64,000 nt of DNA from Murdochiella sp. Marseille-P8839 (GTDB taxonomy: Bacteria > Bacillota > Clostridia > Tissierellales > Peptoniphilaceae): positions 314,789-378,788 of the forward strand of contig JAIKLF010000001.1 in NCBI GenBank assembly GCA_019753405.1, read 5' to 3'. Below the pieces are notes generated by a model that saw only the letters and a list, made by a program, of their open reading frames with translations, did not search any database and was not told where the DNA came from. The position numbers and the translations under genes were made by a program. Of this stretch, positions 7,957 to 17,630 are shown in pieces; position 1 is the first letter of the stretch; each line of letters opens with the position of its first letter.

Positions 7957-10407
7957 ATGAAACTTTCCTATAATTTATTAAAACAATACGTCGCGCTTCC
8001 GGAAGATCTCACCATGGAGCAGCTGGCCTATGACTTGACCATGCGCACCGTGGAGGTGGAAGGAACGACGGACTTGGCGAAGCGATATGAACGCATCGTT
8101 GTCGGTAACATCAAGACCGTGTCGCCGCATCCGGATGCGGATCGTCTGCGCGTGGTGCAGGTCGATTTAGGCGATGAAGGGGTACGACAGATCGTTTGTG
8201 GCGGAAGCAATCTCGTCGAAGGACATAACGTGATCGTTACGCTTCCCGGCTCCTTCGCCGTGTGGCATGGAGAAGGCGAACAGGTGCAAATCAAAGAGGC
8301 GAAACTGCGCGGCGTAGAGTCCTACGGGATGATCGCCGGTGCGGCGGAAGTCGGCTTGGAGACGCTTTTCCCCACGAGTGAATCGCATCATATCGTGGAT
8401 TTAACCGAAGAAGGCATCGATCAGGAAGTTGAGCTTACGCCGGGCATGCCGATTGCGGAAGCTCTTGGTCTTAACGATCAGATTTTGGAGATTGAGAATA
8501 AATCCATCACCAATCGTCCCGATTTATGGGGGCATTAAGGCATTGCACGTGAACTTTCCGCCATCTATCATGCCGAGCTGAAGCCGATGGATGCGGTGCA
8601 GAATATCGATGTGCCGGCCTATCCGCTCAAATTGGTACATCCTGAACTTTGCGGACGCATGCTCGCCGCACAATATACCGGGGTGGACAGCAGAAAAGCT
8701 CCTTTGTGGATGCGCGTGTTACTGATGAAATGCGAGATTCGTCCCATCAACGCACTGGTCGATATGACCAATTATGTCATGATGGTCTATGGTCAGCCGA
8801 CGCATGCGTATGACGCCGATCATATTGAGGGCGGATTGCTTGCGCGTCGTGCGGAAGAGGGGGAAGCGTTGGAGCTTCTGGACGGTAAACAGCTTACCCT
8901 GAGCACGGAAGATCTGGTCATTGCCGATCACCAAAAAGCATTGGGATTGGCGGGTGCCATGGGCGGAAAGCACGATTCCATTTCTGCGCAAACGCGTGAA
9001 ACGGTATTGGAAATCGCAAATTTTAAGCCGGAAACCATTCGCAAGACCGCGCAGAAGTTCGGCATTCGCACGGAGGCTTCTTCTCGCAATGAAAAGGGCA
9101 TTGATGCCCAACGTATGGATCCCACCTTTGGCCTCTGGCAGAAACTCATGCGCGACATTTTCCCGGAAGCGCGTCTTGTCGCTTTTGCGGAGGAACAGAA
9201 ACGCGTGACAGAAAAAGCCGAAGTACGCGTTAGTCGCGAATGGCTTTCCCGACGGCTGGGTCGGTCGCTTTCCGTTGAAGAGATCACGGAAATGTTGGAA
9301 CCGCTCGGCTTTACGGTTTCCTGTGCCGACACGGAAAACAAACATGAACAAGGGCTTATCGTGACCGCTCCAACGTGGCGTTCGACAGGCGACATCTCTC
9401 TTCCGGATGACATTCTGGAAGAAGTCGCACGCATGATCGGCTATGAAAACTTTACGCTCATTCCGCCACAGGTGACGCTGACGGGGGCACTGCATCAGCC
9501 GCAGATGGATTTGGAACGCAGGATCCGTGAAACGCTCGCACATTCTTTCGGCTTTCAGGAAATTCTTTCGTATCCCTGGGTAAAAGAGGAATACGCCGAG
9601 CTTTGCGGGGCAAATCCGGAGGAAATGCTTCGTCTGGAACAGCCGCCGGCACCGAATCAGGCGACATTGCGTACGTCGCATGTGCCCAATATCATCGAGG
9701 CGATTGTGAAGAATGTGCGCTTCTATGATGCGTTCCGCCTGTTTGAGCTGGGTCAGGTCTATTGCGTCGGTGCGCAAAGTCCCTCCACGCCGGATGAAGT
9801 GTTGCCGGCAATGCATCGCGAATTGGCCGGTGCCGTGGTGGGCAATAATCCGCAGGAACTGTTTTATACGGTAAAAGGGGTTCTGGAAGCACTGGGGCAG
9901 GCGGTACAGACCGACACCTTTTCCTTTGCACGTGAAGAGCGCCCTTACTGGGCGGATCGCGAGGCTTGGTTGACGATCATGGTTCGCGGAGAAGCCGTCG
10001 GCGTGATGGGACTTCTTTCCACACGTACCAAGGCTCGTGCCGATATCAAATATCAGGAGGCCTGCCTCTTTGTTGTGAACATGGAGAAACTGAAGGCTTT
10101 TGATTCGCGCACCAATACCTTTACCGCACTTCCGCAATATCCTCATGTTTTCCAGGATCTGTCGCTTCTGGTTCGTGAAGAGACCACATGGAAACAAATG
10201 GAAGAAGCCATCGGCGATCGTGCCGTATCCATCGCCTTTGTCGATGAATACCGCGGAAAGCAGATTCCTGAAGGACACAAATCGGTCACTTTGCGTGTGG
10301 AATTAGCTTCCGATGAGGGTACGCTTACGGCAGAAGAGATCCATGCGCACATGAAGGAAATCCGTGATGCGCTGGCAGATGCGGGTGCCACGTTGCGGGC
10401 ACAATAA
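7957..10407 (+). pseudogene. pheT: Phenylalanine--tRNA ligase beta subunit, interrupted by an in-frame TAA
   Basis: Beta subunit of PheRS: tRNA binding, editing of mischarged Tyr-tRNA, and assembly with PheS. The frame runs from ATG 7957 to the stop ending at 10407 (816 codons, normal length) except for TAA at 8536-8538, codon 194. Before it the protein reads NRPDLWGH and after it GIARELSAIY. The family has tyrosine at that place, so one base change (TAT/TAC to TAA) explains it. Domains in order are the EMAP-like tRNA-binding domain (about 40-147), B3/4 editing, B5, the catalytic-like core and the C-terminal anticodon-binding FDX-ACB. The first complete restart is ATG 8587, with no clear ribosome site. 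PheT is essential, so this is an error in the sequence, a suppressed nonsense mutation, or a two-piece protein. Confidence 0.85.
8536..8538 (+). other. In-frame TAA replacing the conserved tyrosine of pheT
   Basis: The codon lies between His193 and a Gly-Ile-Ala-Arg-Glu-Leu run that continues the family motif LWGHYGIAREL. The frame is unchanged on both sides, so this is a substitution and not a frameshift. I see no pseudoknot, no upstream slippery run and no SECIS-like element that I can support. Confidence 0.9.
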
Positions 10408-10447
10408 TGAGATGATAGGACAATAGGGAAAAGAGAAGGAGGTTGTC

Positions 10448-10843
10448 ATGGCATCACGCAATCGAATGGAAGTCAAGATTTTCGGACAGAGTTATGTGTT
10501 ACACAGTGCGCGCGACGAGGCGGAAATGCGTAAAGTGGTCTCTCTGGCAACCAAAGCGATCCAAGATTCCGCTTCTCCACAGACGCGTTACAACAATACC
10601 ATGCAAGCAACCTTGGCCTGCATGAATTTAGCCGACGCCTGCCTTCAAGCGCAAGCGGAAGCAGAAGCGGCGCATGCTGAAGTGAAGCAGGCGCAAGAGC
10701 AAGCGAAAAAGGCACAAGCGGAAGCGAAACAATGTCTCGAAAAGAATCGTGCCTTAACGGAACAGATACAGCAGCTCAAAAAGACGATTGGCGCACGTCC
10801 GATGCAATCCAAGGCAAAGGGTAGCTCCGGGATGAACCAATGA
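10448..10843 (+). CDS. zapA: Cell division protein ZapA
   Basis: Small Z-ring stabiliser that binds and bundles FtsZ at midcell. The N-terminal 65 residues match the ZapA fold (VKIFGQSYVLHSARDEAEMRKVV). They are followed by a long Ala/Gln/Glu-rich coiled coil (about 65-115) that provides the dimer or tetramer rod. The 131-residue length is somewhat long because of this coil and a basic tail. GGAGG precedes the ATG. It overlaps the following U32 gene by 4 bp. zapA next to pheT and mutS2 is a common Bacillota arrangement. Confidence 0.85.
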   Translation: MASRNRMEVKIFGQSYVLHSARDEAEMRKVVSLATKAIQDSASPQTRYNNTMQATLACMNLADACLQAQAEAEAAHAEVKQAQEQAKKAQAEAKQCLEKNRALTEQIQQLKKTIGARPMQSKAKGSSGMNQ

Positions 10844-13197
10844 GCCGACCGGAAATTCTTGCCCCTGCAGGCAACATGGAGATGGTTCGCGCCGCCTTTG
10901 CTGCAGGGTGCGATGCGATCTATGTGGGCGCAAAACGCTTCGGCGCACGCGCTTATTCGGAAAACTTAGAAGTGGCGGAGCTGATTGCGCTCATCGAGGA
11001 AGCGCATCGCCGTGGTGTTCGTGTTTTTCTCACGGCCAATACGCTCATCCGGGAAGACGAGATGGATGCCGTGCTCGCGTTATTGCGTCCGCTTGCCGAT
11101 GTCGGTTTGGATGCGGTCATTTTGCAGGACCTCGGCTTGATGGCCCGACTGAAACGGGAATTGCCGAATCTGGAACGTCATGCTTCGACGCAGATGTCCG
11201 TTACGTCTCTGGACGGTGCATTGGCATTACAAGGTCTTGGCTATACTCGCGTGGTACTTGGCCGGGAGACCAGTATAGAAGAAGCGGAACGCATCGTGAA
11301 CGAAACCGATCTCGAGGTGGAAGTGTTTGCGCACGGCTCTCTCTGCATCTCGGTTTCGGGACAGTGCTACCTGAGCGTTTTTTCCGGAGGACGAAGCGGA
11401 AATCGGGGAAGCTGCGCACAGCCATGTCGAAAGACGTACACGATTGAACGCTCGGATGGTGAAATCCTCGGTGCGGAAAATACCTATCTCAGTCCACGCG
11501 ATCTGATGACGCTTGATCGTGTAGCGGAATTTGCACGCCTCGGCGTACAGGCGTTAAAAATCGAAGGGCGTATGAAAAAGCCGGAGTACGTCTTTGCCGC
11601 CGTATCGGCCTATCGAAATGCTCTTCTTCAGCAACCCTATGATGCGAAAGGACTGCAACGGATGACCAATCGTCCGTTTACCAAGGGCTTTTTCTTTCAT
11701 GCCTTCGGAACGGATGTAGCTTTTGACCGAAAACAATCCGGAGGCGAATGCATCGGAACCATTGGCGTGCAGGCGGACGGCCGGCGCTTTGTGGTTACGC
11801 AAACGTCGCTTGCCGCAGGAGATATGCTCATGCTGCAGGGAAAACGCGGCACCTTTCCGTACACGGTATCCGTCGATCAGCCGAAAGGAAGTAAATTGCT
11901 GTTTCCGATGCGCGACATCCCCAAGGATTCGCCGGTTCTTCTGGTGTATACCGAGACGGTGCGAAAAAAATTGCAGGAAGCGTTAGAAGCGGAGACGAAA
12001 AAGGAAGACCGACTGCCGCTTCAGCTCTCGGTCTCGATTGCGCCGGAAAAGCCTCTTCGTGTGACGGCAAGAAGCGGTCGGCAGGAAACGGTGTGGGAAG
12101 GGGAAATGGTCTCGACAGCGCGTTCTCATGCGCTTGATCGCGAAACGGTAGAGCGTGCATTTCGCAAAGTGGGAAATACGCCTTTTGCACTGGAGGAACT
12201 CACTCTTTCTTTGGCGGAGGGGGCGTTTGTTCCGGTCAGCAAATTAAATGCGGCAAGACGCGATGCATTGGCTGCCTTGTCTCGCACGTTAAGCCGTTCG
12301 GTTTTACGCGATAAGCCGTCGCTTCCGAACGGGACACCGGCAAGCGCCTTTTTCTTGGAAGACGCCCCTCAATGGAGAAAAGGGGAAAATAGCGTCGTCG
12401 GTGCATACTGCATACATAACAAGGAGAAACAGGCGCCCAACACACCGCGTATTCTTCTCGAAACGGATCGCGATCCTACCGCATTCTCCGGCGTACTTGA
12501 GACCGCTGATCGCGTGTTGCTGTCGGATTTGACCCATGCCAAAGCTTGGCAAAACGCGGGAATTCCGGTCGACTGGGCGTTTCCGCTCCTGCAGGAGAGC
12601 GATGCCGCACGTATCTGCTGGGATGAAGCACGCGAGTTATCCTTTCCTTTTGATGGCATTACCGTTCGCACATTCAACGAATTGGGGCACGTGCTGCGGG
12701 GAATGGAGCAACTTCCGCAGCCGATATCGATCGCCTTAGGCTTCGGCTTCAATTTACGTAACAGCGATGCGTTTTTGGAAGTCGCCCGTTGGGCAAAAGA
12801 AATGCCGATCGTTCGTACGGCGATTTCCGTAGAATGCGAAGAGGAAGAAAATTTTGTCTTCCCGTCCTCTGCTCTGGAAGCGGAAATGCTCTATTTCGGT
12901 CCTGCACCGGGTATGCTTTTGCGTCATTGTCCTTGCTCCCTCCTGAAGGGATGCCATGATGAGCGGCGTTGTGCGACCTGTGCGTATCGGCGAGATGTGC
13001 TTCTTGTCGATCGTTACGGTAAACGGCCGATGGTGCGGAAGAAAGGCTATACGGAGCTGCTCTCGCCGACCGGAATTGATTTGCGAAAAGGCTCAACGCT
13101 GCTTTCCCGGCTCAAGCCTTCCTGGCTTCGTGTGGTGGATGTCGGGTCGGAGACCTACGAAGTACTGAAAACGGTAAGGAGAAGTCATGCAGGATAG
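10840..13197 (+). CDS. Peptidase U32 family protein (long form)
   Basis: A 785-residue U32-family protein. Many family members that were called collagenase-like peptidases are now known to act in RNA modification (TrhP and RlhA hydroxylation of tRNA/rRNA uridine or cytidine). The N terminus MSRPEILAPAGN and the U32 signature region around FAHGSLCISVSGQCYLS with RSGNRGSCAQPCR are present, including the conserved cysteines. A further Cys group, CPCSLLKGC and CATC, lies near the C terminus in the DUF3656-type extension. The Cys clusters suggest an iron-sulfur cluster. Whether it is a protease or an RNA hydroxylase cannot be decided from sequence, and I favour RNA modification. It overlaps zapA by 4 bp and mutS2 by 11 bp. 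Confidence 0.85.
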   Translation: MSRPEILAPAGNMEMVRAAFAAGCDAIYVGAKRFGARAYSENLEVAELIALIEEAHRRGVRVFLTANTLIREDEMDAVLALLRPLADVGLDAVILQDLGLMARLKRELPNLERHASTQMSVTSLDGALALQGLGYTRVVLGRETSIEEAERIVNETDLEVEVFAHGSLCISVSGQCYLSVFSGGRSGNRGSCAQPCRKTYTIERSDGEILGAENTYLSPRDLMTLDRVAEFARLGVQALKIEGRMKKPEYVFAAVSAYRNALLQQPYDAKGLQRMTNRPFTKGFFFHAFGTDVAFDRKQSGGECIGTIGVQADGRRFVVTQTSLAAGDMLMLQGKRGTFPYTVSVDQPKGSKLLFPMRDIPKDSPVLLVYTETVRKKLQEALEAETKKEDRLPLQLSVSIAPEKPLRVTARSGRQETVWEGEMVSTARSHALDRETVERAFRKVGNTPFALEELTLSLAEGAFVPVSKLNAARRDALAALSRTLSRSVLRDKPSLPNGTPASAFFLEDAPQWRKGENSVVGAYCIHNKEKQAPNTPRILLETDRDPTAFSGVLETADRVLLSDLTHAKAWQNAGIPVDWAFPLLQESDAARICWDEARELSFPFDGITVRTFNELGHVLRGMEQLPQPISIALGFGFNLRNSDAFLEVARWAKEMPIVRTAISVECEEEENFVFPSSALEAEMLYFGPAPGMLLRHCPCSLLKGCHDERRCATCAYRRDVLLVDRYGKRPMVRKKGYTELLSPTGIDLRKGSTLLSRLKPSWLRVVDVGSETYEVLKTVRRSHAG

Positions 13198-15532
13198 CGT
13201 ATTAAAAACGCTGGAATACGATAAGATATTGGCGCTTGTCGCGGATCATGCCCAATCCGCTGTTGGACGTGATCGCGTATTGGCTCTGCGCCCTTCAACA
13301 GAGCGCGAAACGGTTCTGCAAACGCAGGAGGAGACGGCAGATGCCGTGCGCCTTCTGTTGGCTTTCGGAAATCCGCCGCTCTTCGGCATTTATCCCATTC
13401 GCGCTGCACTGAAACGCGCAGCGCTCGGGGGTGTGTTATCCATGCGGGATCTTCTACATATTGCCGATACGCTTCGTGTTTCGCGCGAATTACAGCGTTA
13501 TGTGGCGGAAGCGGAAGATGGCGTTATGGTGCGCGCTATCCACAGTCTCTTTTTGCAGGATGGGCTGGAACGGGCGATTTCGGATTCCATTTTAACGGAG
13601 GACACGATGGCCGATACGGCTTCACGTGCGTTATATACCATCCGACAGAAACTGCGAACCAAAAATGACCAAATTAAGATCCGTCTCAATGAAATTTTGG
13701 CGCATGCCGCGCAGGCGGGATACCTCAATGAAAATTTAATTACGATGCGAGACGGGAGATATGTCTTGCCGGTAAAGGCGGCTAATCGCAACCAAGTGAA
13801 GGGTGTTGTACATGATTCTTCCGGAAGTGGACAGACGGCTTTTGTCGAACCGCTGGCCATTGTCGAGCTGAACAATGAAATTCGCTCGCTTGAGGGGGAG
13901 GAAGAAGAGGAAATTCAGCGCATTTTAGCTGATCTTTCGCAGGAAGTCGCCGAATTTGAAGAGGAATTAGGCGGAAATGAACAGGTGCTGATCCATCTGG
14001 ATTTCACCTTTGCCAAGGCGCAATATGCGCTGGCCACCGGCTGTTCACAACCGACGTTTTCGACGGATCGCTCCATCGCCTTGCAACAGGCGCGACATCC
14101 TTTGTTGGGAAAAAATGTCGTGCCCATTGATATTCGCCTCGGCAAGGACTATACGACGCTCATCATTACCGGACCCAATACGGGCGGAAAAACCGTAACG
14201 CTGAAGACGCTTGGCCTTTTACAAGCCATGGCGCAGTCCGGCCTGCAAATTCCGGCACGAACACCGTCGGTTGTGGGGGTCTTTTCGTCCATTTATGCCG
14301 ATATCGGCGATAAGCAGTCGATTGAGCAGAGTCTCTCGACCTTTTCGGCATCGATGACCAATATTGTCCATATTTTAGCGTCGGCGGATCGTGATGCTCT
14401 GTTGTTGTTTGACGAACTCGGATCGGGAACGGATCCCACGGAAGGCGCGGCCATGGCCATGGCGATTCTCAAGCAGCTGCGTGATCAGGATATTCGGACC
14501 GTAGCTACAACACATTATGCAGAGCTGAAACTTTTCGCCATTCAGGAGGAGGGCGTACAGAACGCCTCGGTGGAATTTGATGTGGAGACCCTTTCGCCGA
14601 CCTATCGTCTTGTCATCGGCTTGCCCGGACGATCCAATGCCTTTGAGATTTCCAAGCGGCTCGGTCTGTCGGAGGATATTCTCCGGGAAGCGGAGAGCTA
14701 TTTGGATCACGGTACCATTCGCTTCGAGAACGTATTGGCCGACATTGAAAAAAGCCGACAGGCTTCCGAGGAGGAACGCCTGCAGATTCGTCGTGAACGC
14801 GAAGCCTATCAGCAAAAACTGATCCATATGAAGCAAGAGCTGGAACAGGCGCAGCAAGCTTATGAAAGACGCATGCAAAATGCGGAACAGCAGGCTCGCG
14901 ATATTATCAAAGAAGCGCGTGAGACTGCGCAGGATATGCTTCGCGATGCGAAAGATGCGTTAAAAGGAGAGCGTCCGGCGCTGGATCGCGCCTATAATAA
15001 AGTGCATGAATCAGCTAAAGACTTTGAGAAAAAACATCAAAAGGTCAAGGCGAATACGAATCGTCCGGGTCCTCAAAATCTGCAGATGGGCGAGAGTGTA
15101 AAAATTCTTTCGCTCAATCAAACAGGTGTTCTGGTCGAAGGGCCGGATCGCAATGGGGATGTCAAGGTGCAAATGGGCATCTTGTCGGTGAGTTCCAATG
15201 TGCGCGACTTGGCTCGTGTGGCCGAGCCTGATCGCATTGTAACCCCTAAAGCATCCTCTTCTTTCGTATCGGTTAATACTGCACAGAATTCCTTGCCGTA
15301 TTTGGATTTGCGCGGGGAACGGTTTGATGATGCCATGCGCACGGTGGATAAATATTTAGATGATTGTGTGTTGGCAGGGTACAATAAAGTACGTATCATT
15401 CATGGTAAGGGAACCGGAGCCCTTCGTAAGGGCATTCATGAACGGTTAAAACATGATCGCCGTGTCGTCTCCTTCGCCTTTGCCGATGTACGAGAAGGCG
15501 GAACAGGCGCTACGGATGTGGTGTTGAAATAG
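13187..15532 (+). CDS. mutS2: MutS2 family ATPase/nuclease
   Basis: A 781-residue homolog of MutS without the mismatch-recognition domain. In Bacillota it suppresses recombination and rescues collided ribosomes. The sequence shows the core clamp region, Walker A (GPNTGGKT), Walker B (LLFDELGSGTDP), a long coiled coil (about 510-630), a KOW-like segment, and a C-terminal Smr domain starting at LPYLDLRGERFDDA with the HGKGTGALR motif. The start ATG at 13187 has AAGGAG before it and overlaps the upstream gene. The gene is intact and of normal length, and ends in TAG. Confidence 0.94.
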   Translation: MQDSVLKTLEYDKILALVADHAQSAVGRDRVLALRPSTERETVLQTQEETADAVRLLLAFGNPPLFGIYPIRAALKRAALGGVLSMRDLLHIADTLRVSRELQRYVAEAEDGVMVRAIHSLFLQDGLERAISDSILTEDTMADTASRALYTIRQKLRTKNDQIKIRLNEILAHAAQAGYLNENLITMRDGRYVLPVKAANRNQVKGVVHDSSGSGQTAFVEPLAIVELNNEIRSLEGEEEEEIQRILADLSQEVAEFEEELGGNEQVLIHLDFTFAKAQYALATGCSQPTFSTDRSIALQQARHPLLGKNVVPIDIRLGKDYTTLIITGPNTGGKTVTLKTLGLLQAMAQSGLQIPARTPSVVGVFSSIYADIGDKQSIEQSLSTFSASMTNIVHILASADRDALLLFDELGSGTDPTEGAAMAMAILKQLRDQDIRTVATTHYAELKLFAIQEEGVQNASVEFDVETLSPTYRLVIGLPGRSNAFEISKRLGLSEDILREAESYLDHGTIRFENVLADIEKSRQASEEERLQIRREREAYQQKLIHMKQELEQAQQAYERRMQNAEQQARDIIKEARETAQDMLRDAKDALKGERPALDRAYNKVHESAKDFEKKHQKVKANTNRPGPQNLQMGESVKILSLNQTGVLVEGPDRNGDVKVQMGILSVSSNVRDLARVAEPDRIVTPKASSSFVSVNTAQNSLPYLDLRGERFDDAMRTVDKYLDDCVLAGYNKVRIIHGKGTGALRKGIHERLKHDRRVVSFAFADVREGGTGATDVVLK

Positions 15533-15540
15533 GAGGAACG

Positions 15541-16254
15541 ATGGAAGACATCAAAAACGTCTATACAACCTTTTGGGAAGATTTGAAGGTGTTGAGCAAA
15601 GCGTTTCCGACACTTCTTTTGGCAGCGTTGGGCTATGCTCTTGCGCAGAAGCTGCTTTCGCCGGTGACGGCCGCTGCCGGCTTTTTGGCAGGGGGCTTTC
15701 TTGCGTGGCTCATTGAGATGGCCATCAAGACCCATTTTGCGACGATTATGACCGCACTTTTTGCCCGTGAAAAATTAATGCCCAAAGACCTCGTTCAGTT
15801 TGACGGAAACTTTTTTCCCCCTTTGACCCAGGCCTTCTTTCTGCTCTTTGTCGTCGAGTTCTTTGCTTCTCGGGTGCTTTCGCCACTTCTTCCTGCACAG
15901 CTGCTTTTATTCATCGGCCTTATCTGGAAAGTGTTTACGGCACCGCTTTTTGAAGTGGTTTACCTTGCACACGAACCATCTGCTCGCCTCTTTTCCGCGA
16001 TGATCGAATTTTGGCGCGATAACTGGCAGCCTATGTTTCTTTATAGTGCAGCATGCATCGCTTTGACTTTACTGTTTTACCCCGCTGTTTTTTCCACAGC
16101 GGTCTTTACCGTATATGGCGCCGGCGCTATCGCCTTACAAGCCGTTCTCTATGCGGCTTATGGCCTGACGAAAGGGATTCTTTTCCGCATATTGTACTTT
16201 TCGACGCCACGTTCACGCGCCTATCATCATCAATTTGACCGAAAGCGCAGATAA
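15541..16254 (+). CDS. Hypothetical multi-pass membrane protein
   Basis: The 237-residue product is not recognised. It has several hydrophobic segments: two closely spaced near residues 20-60, one around 95-115, and more around 150-205. The two ends are charged and probably cytoplasmic. AGGAGG lies directly before the ATG and only 8 bp separate it from mutS2, so it is probably expressed with that gene. No catalytic motif or known domain is visible. Confidence 0.7.
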   Translation: MEDIKNVYTTFWEDLKVLSKAFPTLLLAALGYALAQKLLSPVTAAAGFLAGGFLAWLIEMAIKTHFATIMTALFAREKLMPKDLVQFDGNFFPPLTQAFFLLFVVEFFASRVLSPLLPAQLLLFIGLIWKVFTAPLFEVVYLAHEPSARLFSAMIEFWRDNWQPMFLYSAACIALTLLFYPAVFSTAVFTVYGAGAIALQAVLYAAYGLTKGILFRILYFSTPRSRAYHHQFDRKRR

Positions 16255-16295
16255 TATCTACAACAAAGACGTTGACGAAAACGAGAGGAAAAACA

Positions 16296-17630
16296 ATGAC
16301 GCATCACGATTGCCAATGTACACAAGATCACCATGGGTGTGATGATCATGACCATAACGGCAGTGAAGACTGTTGTTGTCATGACCATGATCACCAAACA
16401 GAGCATCACCACGGCCCGAATGGGGAATGCTGCGGAAAGCATATCCACGAAGATTCGGAGAACGTCGAGAGCTATTTTCGATCCAAAAATACAAGAGTTG
16501 CCTTTATTGAATTAAAAGAACAGGCTTCGTCGGCGCCATCGTCGCTTCTTGGTGTTCCGCTACCCATTCGTATGTGCGATTTTTTGGTAGGCATGGAAGA
16601 AACATTTGATCGGGAAATTCCCATGCGTGCCATTCTGAATGGAATGGTATGGATGATCGCGATTGATCCCACGTTTCGCTATACTTCCATCTATCGTGAA
16701 TTTCTAAATACGTCCGTAAAGGATCCCGTCGGCTACGCGCTTCACTTGGGTATGGGACATGTCAACCAGGCCTATGCCCTGAAGGAGGAGGGGGAACAGC
16801 AGACGCTCACCGAGGAAAGCACGGTGAAATCGGATGAATGGGATAAAAAAGAAAGCGAAGAATGGGAAGCCGCTCTTCTCTCGTTTCGCGGTGCCCATCT
16901 GCTGAATCCTAACGAGCCGGTTGCTGCCGTGCAGTATGCCCGACTACTTTGGCAGAGTGAGCCTAAGTCCATTTTTCTTGCCGAGGCCAATCATCTGCTG
17001 GAACAGGTGCTTGCCTGCGATGAAGAACATGTCGGTGCCAATACGGCATTGGGCGAATTGCAGGAACATATGGGGAACTTTTTGAAGGCGACGGCCTATT
17101 ATTCTCATGCGCTGGCACATTGCGAGCGTGAAACGATGAAAGAAGAATTGCGGCAAAGCATCACGCGCATTGCTCCTGATGCGGCGATGGAAAATGCTAT
17201 CTACTATCTGCGCCGTGCCGACTATGATCGGGCAAGGGAAGCCTTGATGAAGGCAAAGGCGGAAAGCAAACGCTACGATGCGGACTATTACCTCGGTGTG
17301 GTGTATCAAAATACGGGAAATTTTGCGGCGGCCGAAGAAGCTTTCCGCACCTCGATCGAAGAGGGAGGAAGTTTGGAAGATATATATAACGGCCTCGTTT
17401 ATGCGTTGAACGCACAAAATAAAGTAGGCGAAGCCATTGCCGCCGCAACGGAAGGATTGTCGTTGCACCCGGATGCACTTCGCCTGTTATTTAATCGTGC
17501 GGTACTCTATGCCGATCAGAAGGAGAGAGAGAAGGCACAGGAAGACATCGCGGAGATTCTTTCGTATGACGATCTCTCGGATGAATTGTTCAATGAAGTC
17601 ATGCGCCTTCGCGAACAGCTTGCGGATTAA
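16296..17630 (+). CDS. TPR-repeat protein with a His/Cys-rich metal-binding N terminus
   Basis: The start is ATG 16296 with GAGAGG before it; an earlier TTG at 16272 lacks a ribosome site. The first 51 residues contain 14 His and 8 Cys plus many Asp/Glu (HHDCQC, CCCHDHDH, HHHGPNGECC). This is a soft-metal or zinc-binding tail. The remaining 390 or so residues contain tetratricopeptide-like helical pairs, clearest at about 290-440 (for example DADYYLGVVYQNTGNFAAAEEAF). No signal peptide or membrane segment is seen, so it is cytoplasmic. The middle part (AFIELKEQA to DPTFRYTSIYRE) is unassigned. A metal-linked scaffold or metal store is plausible; the function is unknown. Confidence 0.75.
   Translation: MTHHDCQCTQDHHGCDDHDHNGSEDCCCHDHDHQTEHHHGPNGECCGKHIHEDSENVESYFRSKNTRVAFIELKEQASSAPSSLLGVPLPIRMCDFLVGMEETFDREIPMRAILNGMVWMIAIDPTFRYTSIYREFLNTSVKDPVGYALHLGMGHVNQAYALKEEGEQQTLTEESTVKSDEWDKKESEEWEAALLSFRGAHLLNPNEPVAAVQYARLLWQSEPKSIFLAEANHLLEQVLACDEEHVGANTALGELQEHMGNFLKATAYYSHALAHCERETMKEELRQSITRIAPDAAMENAIYYLRRADYDRAREALMKAKAESKRYDADYYLGVVYQNTGNFAAAEEAFRTSIEEGGSLEDIYNGLVYALNAQNKVGEAIAAATEGLSLHPDALRLLFNRAVLYADQKEREKAQEDIAEILSYDDLSDELFNEVMRLREQLAD

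Noticed and set aside
8719-10278. Long minus-strand open frame opposite pheT
   Set aside because: It is a shadow of pheT, with no ribosome site and no family features.
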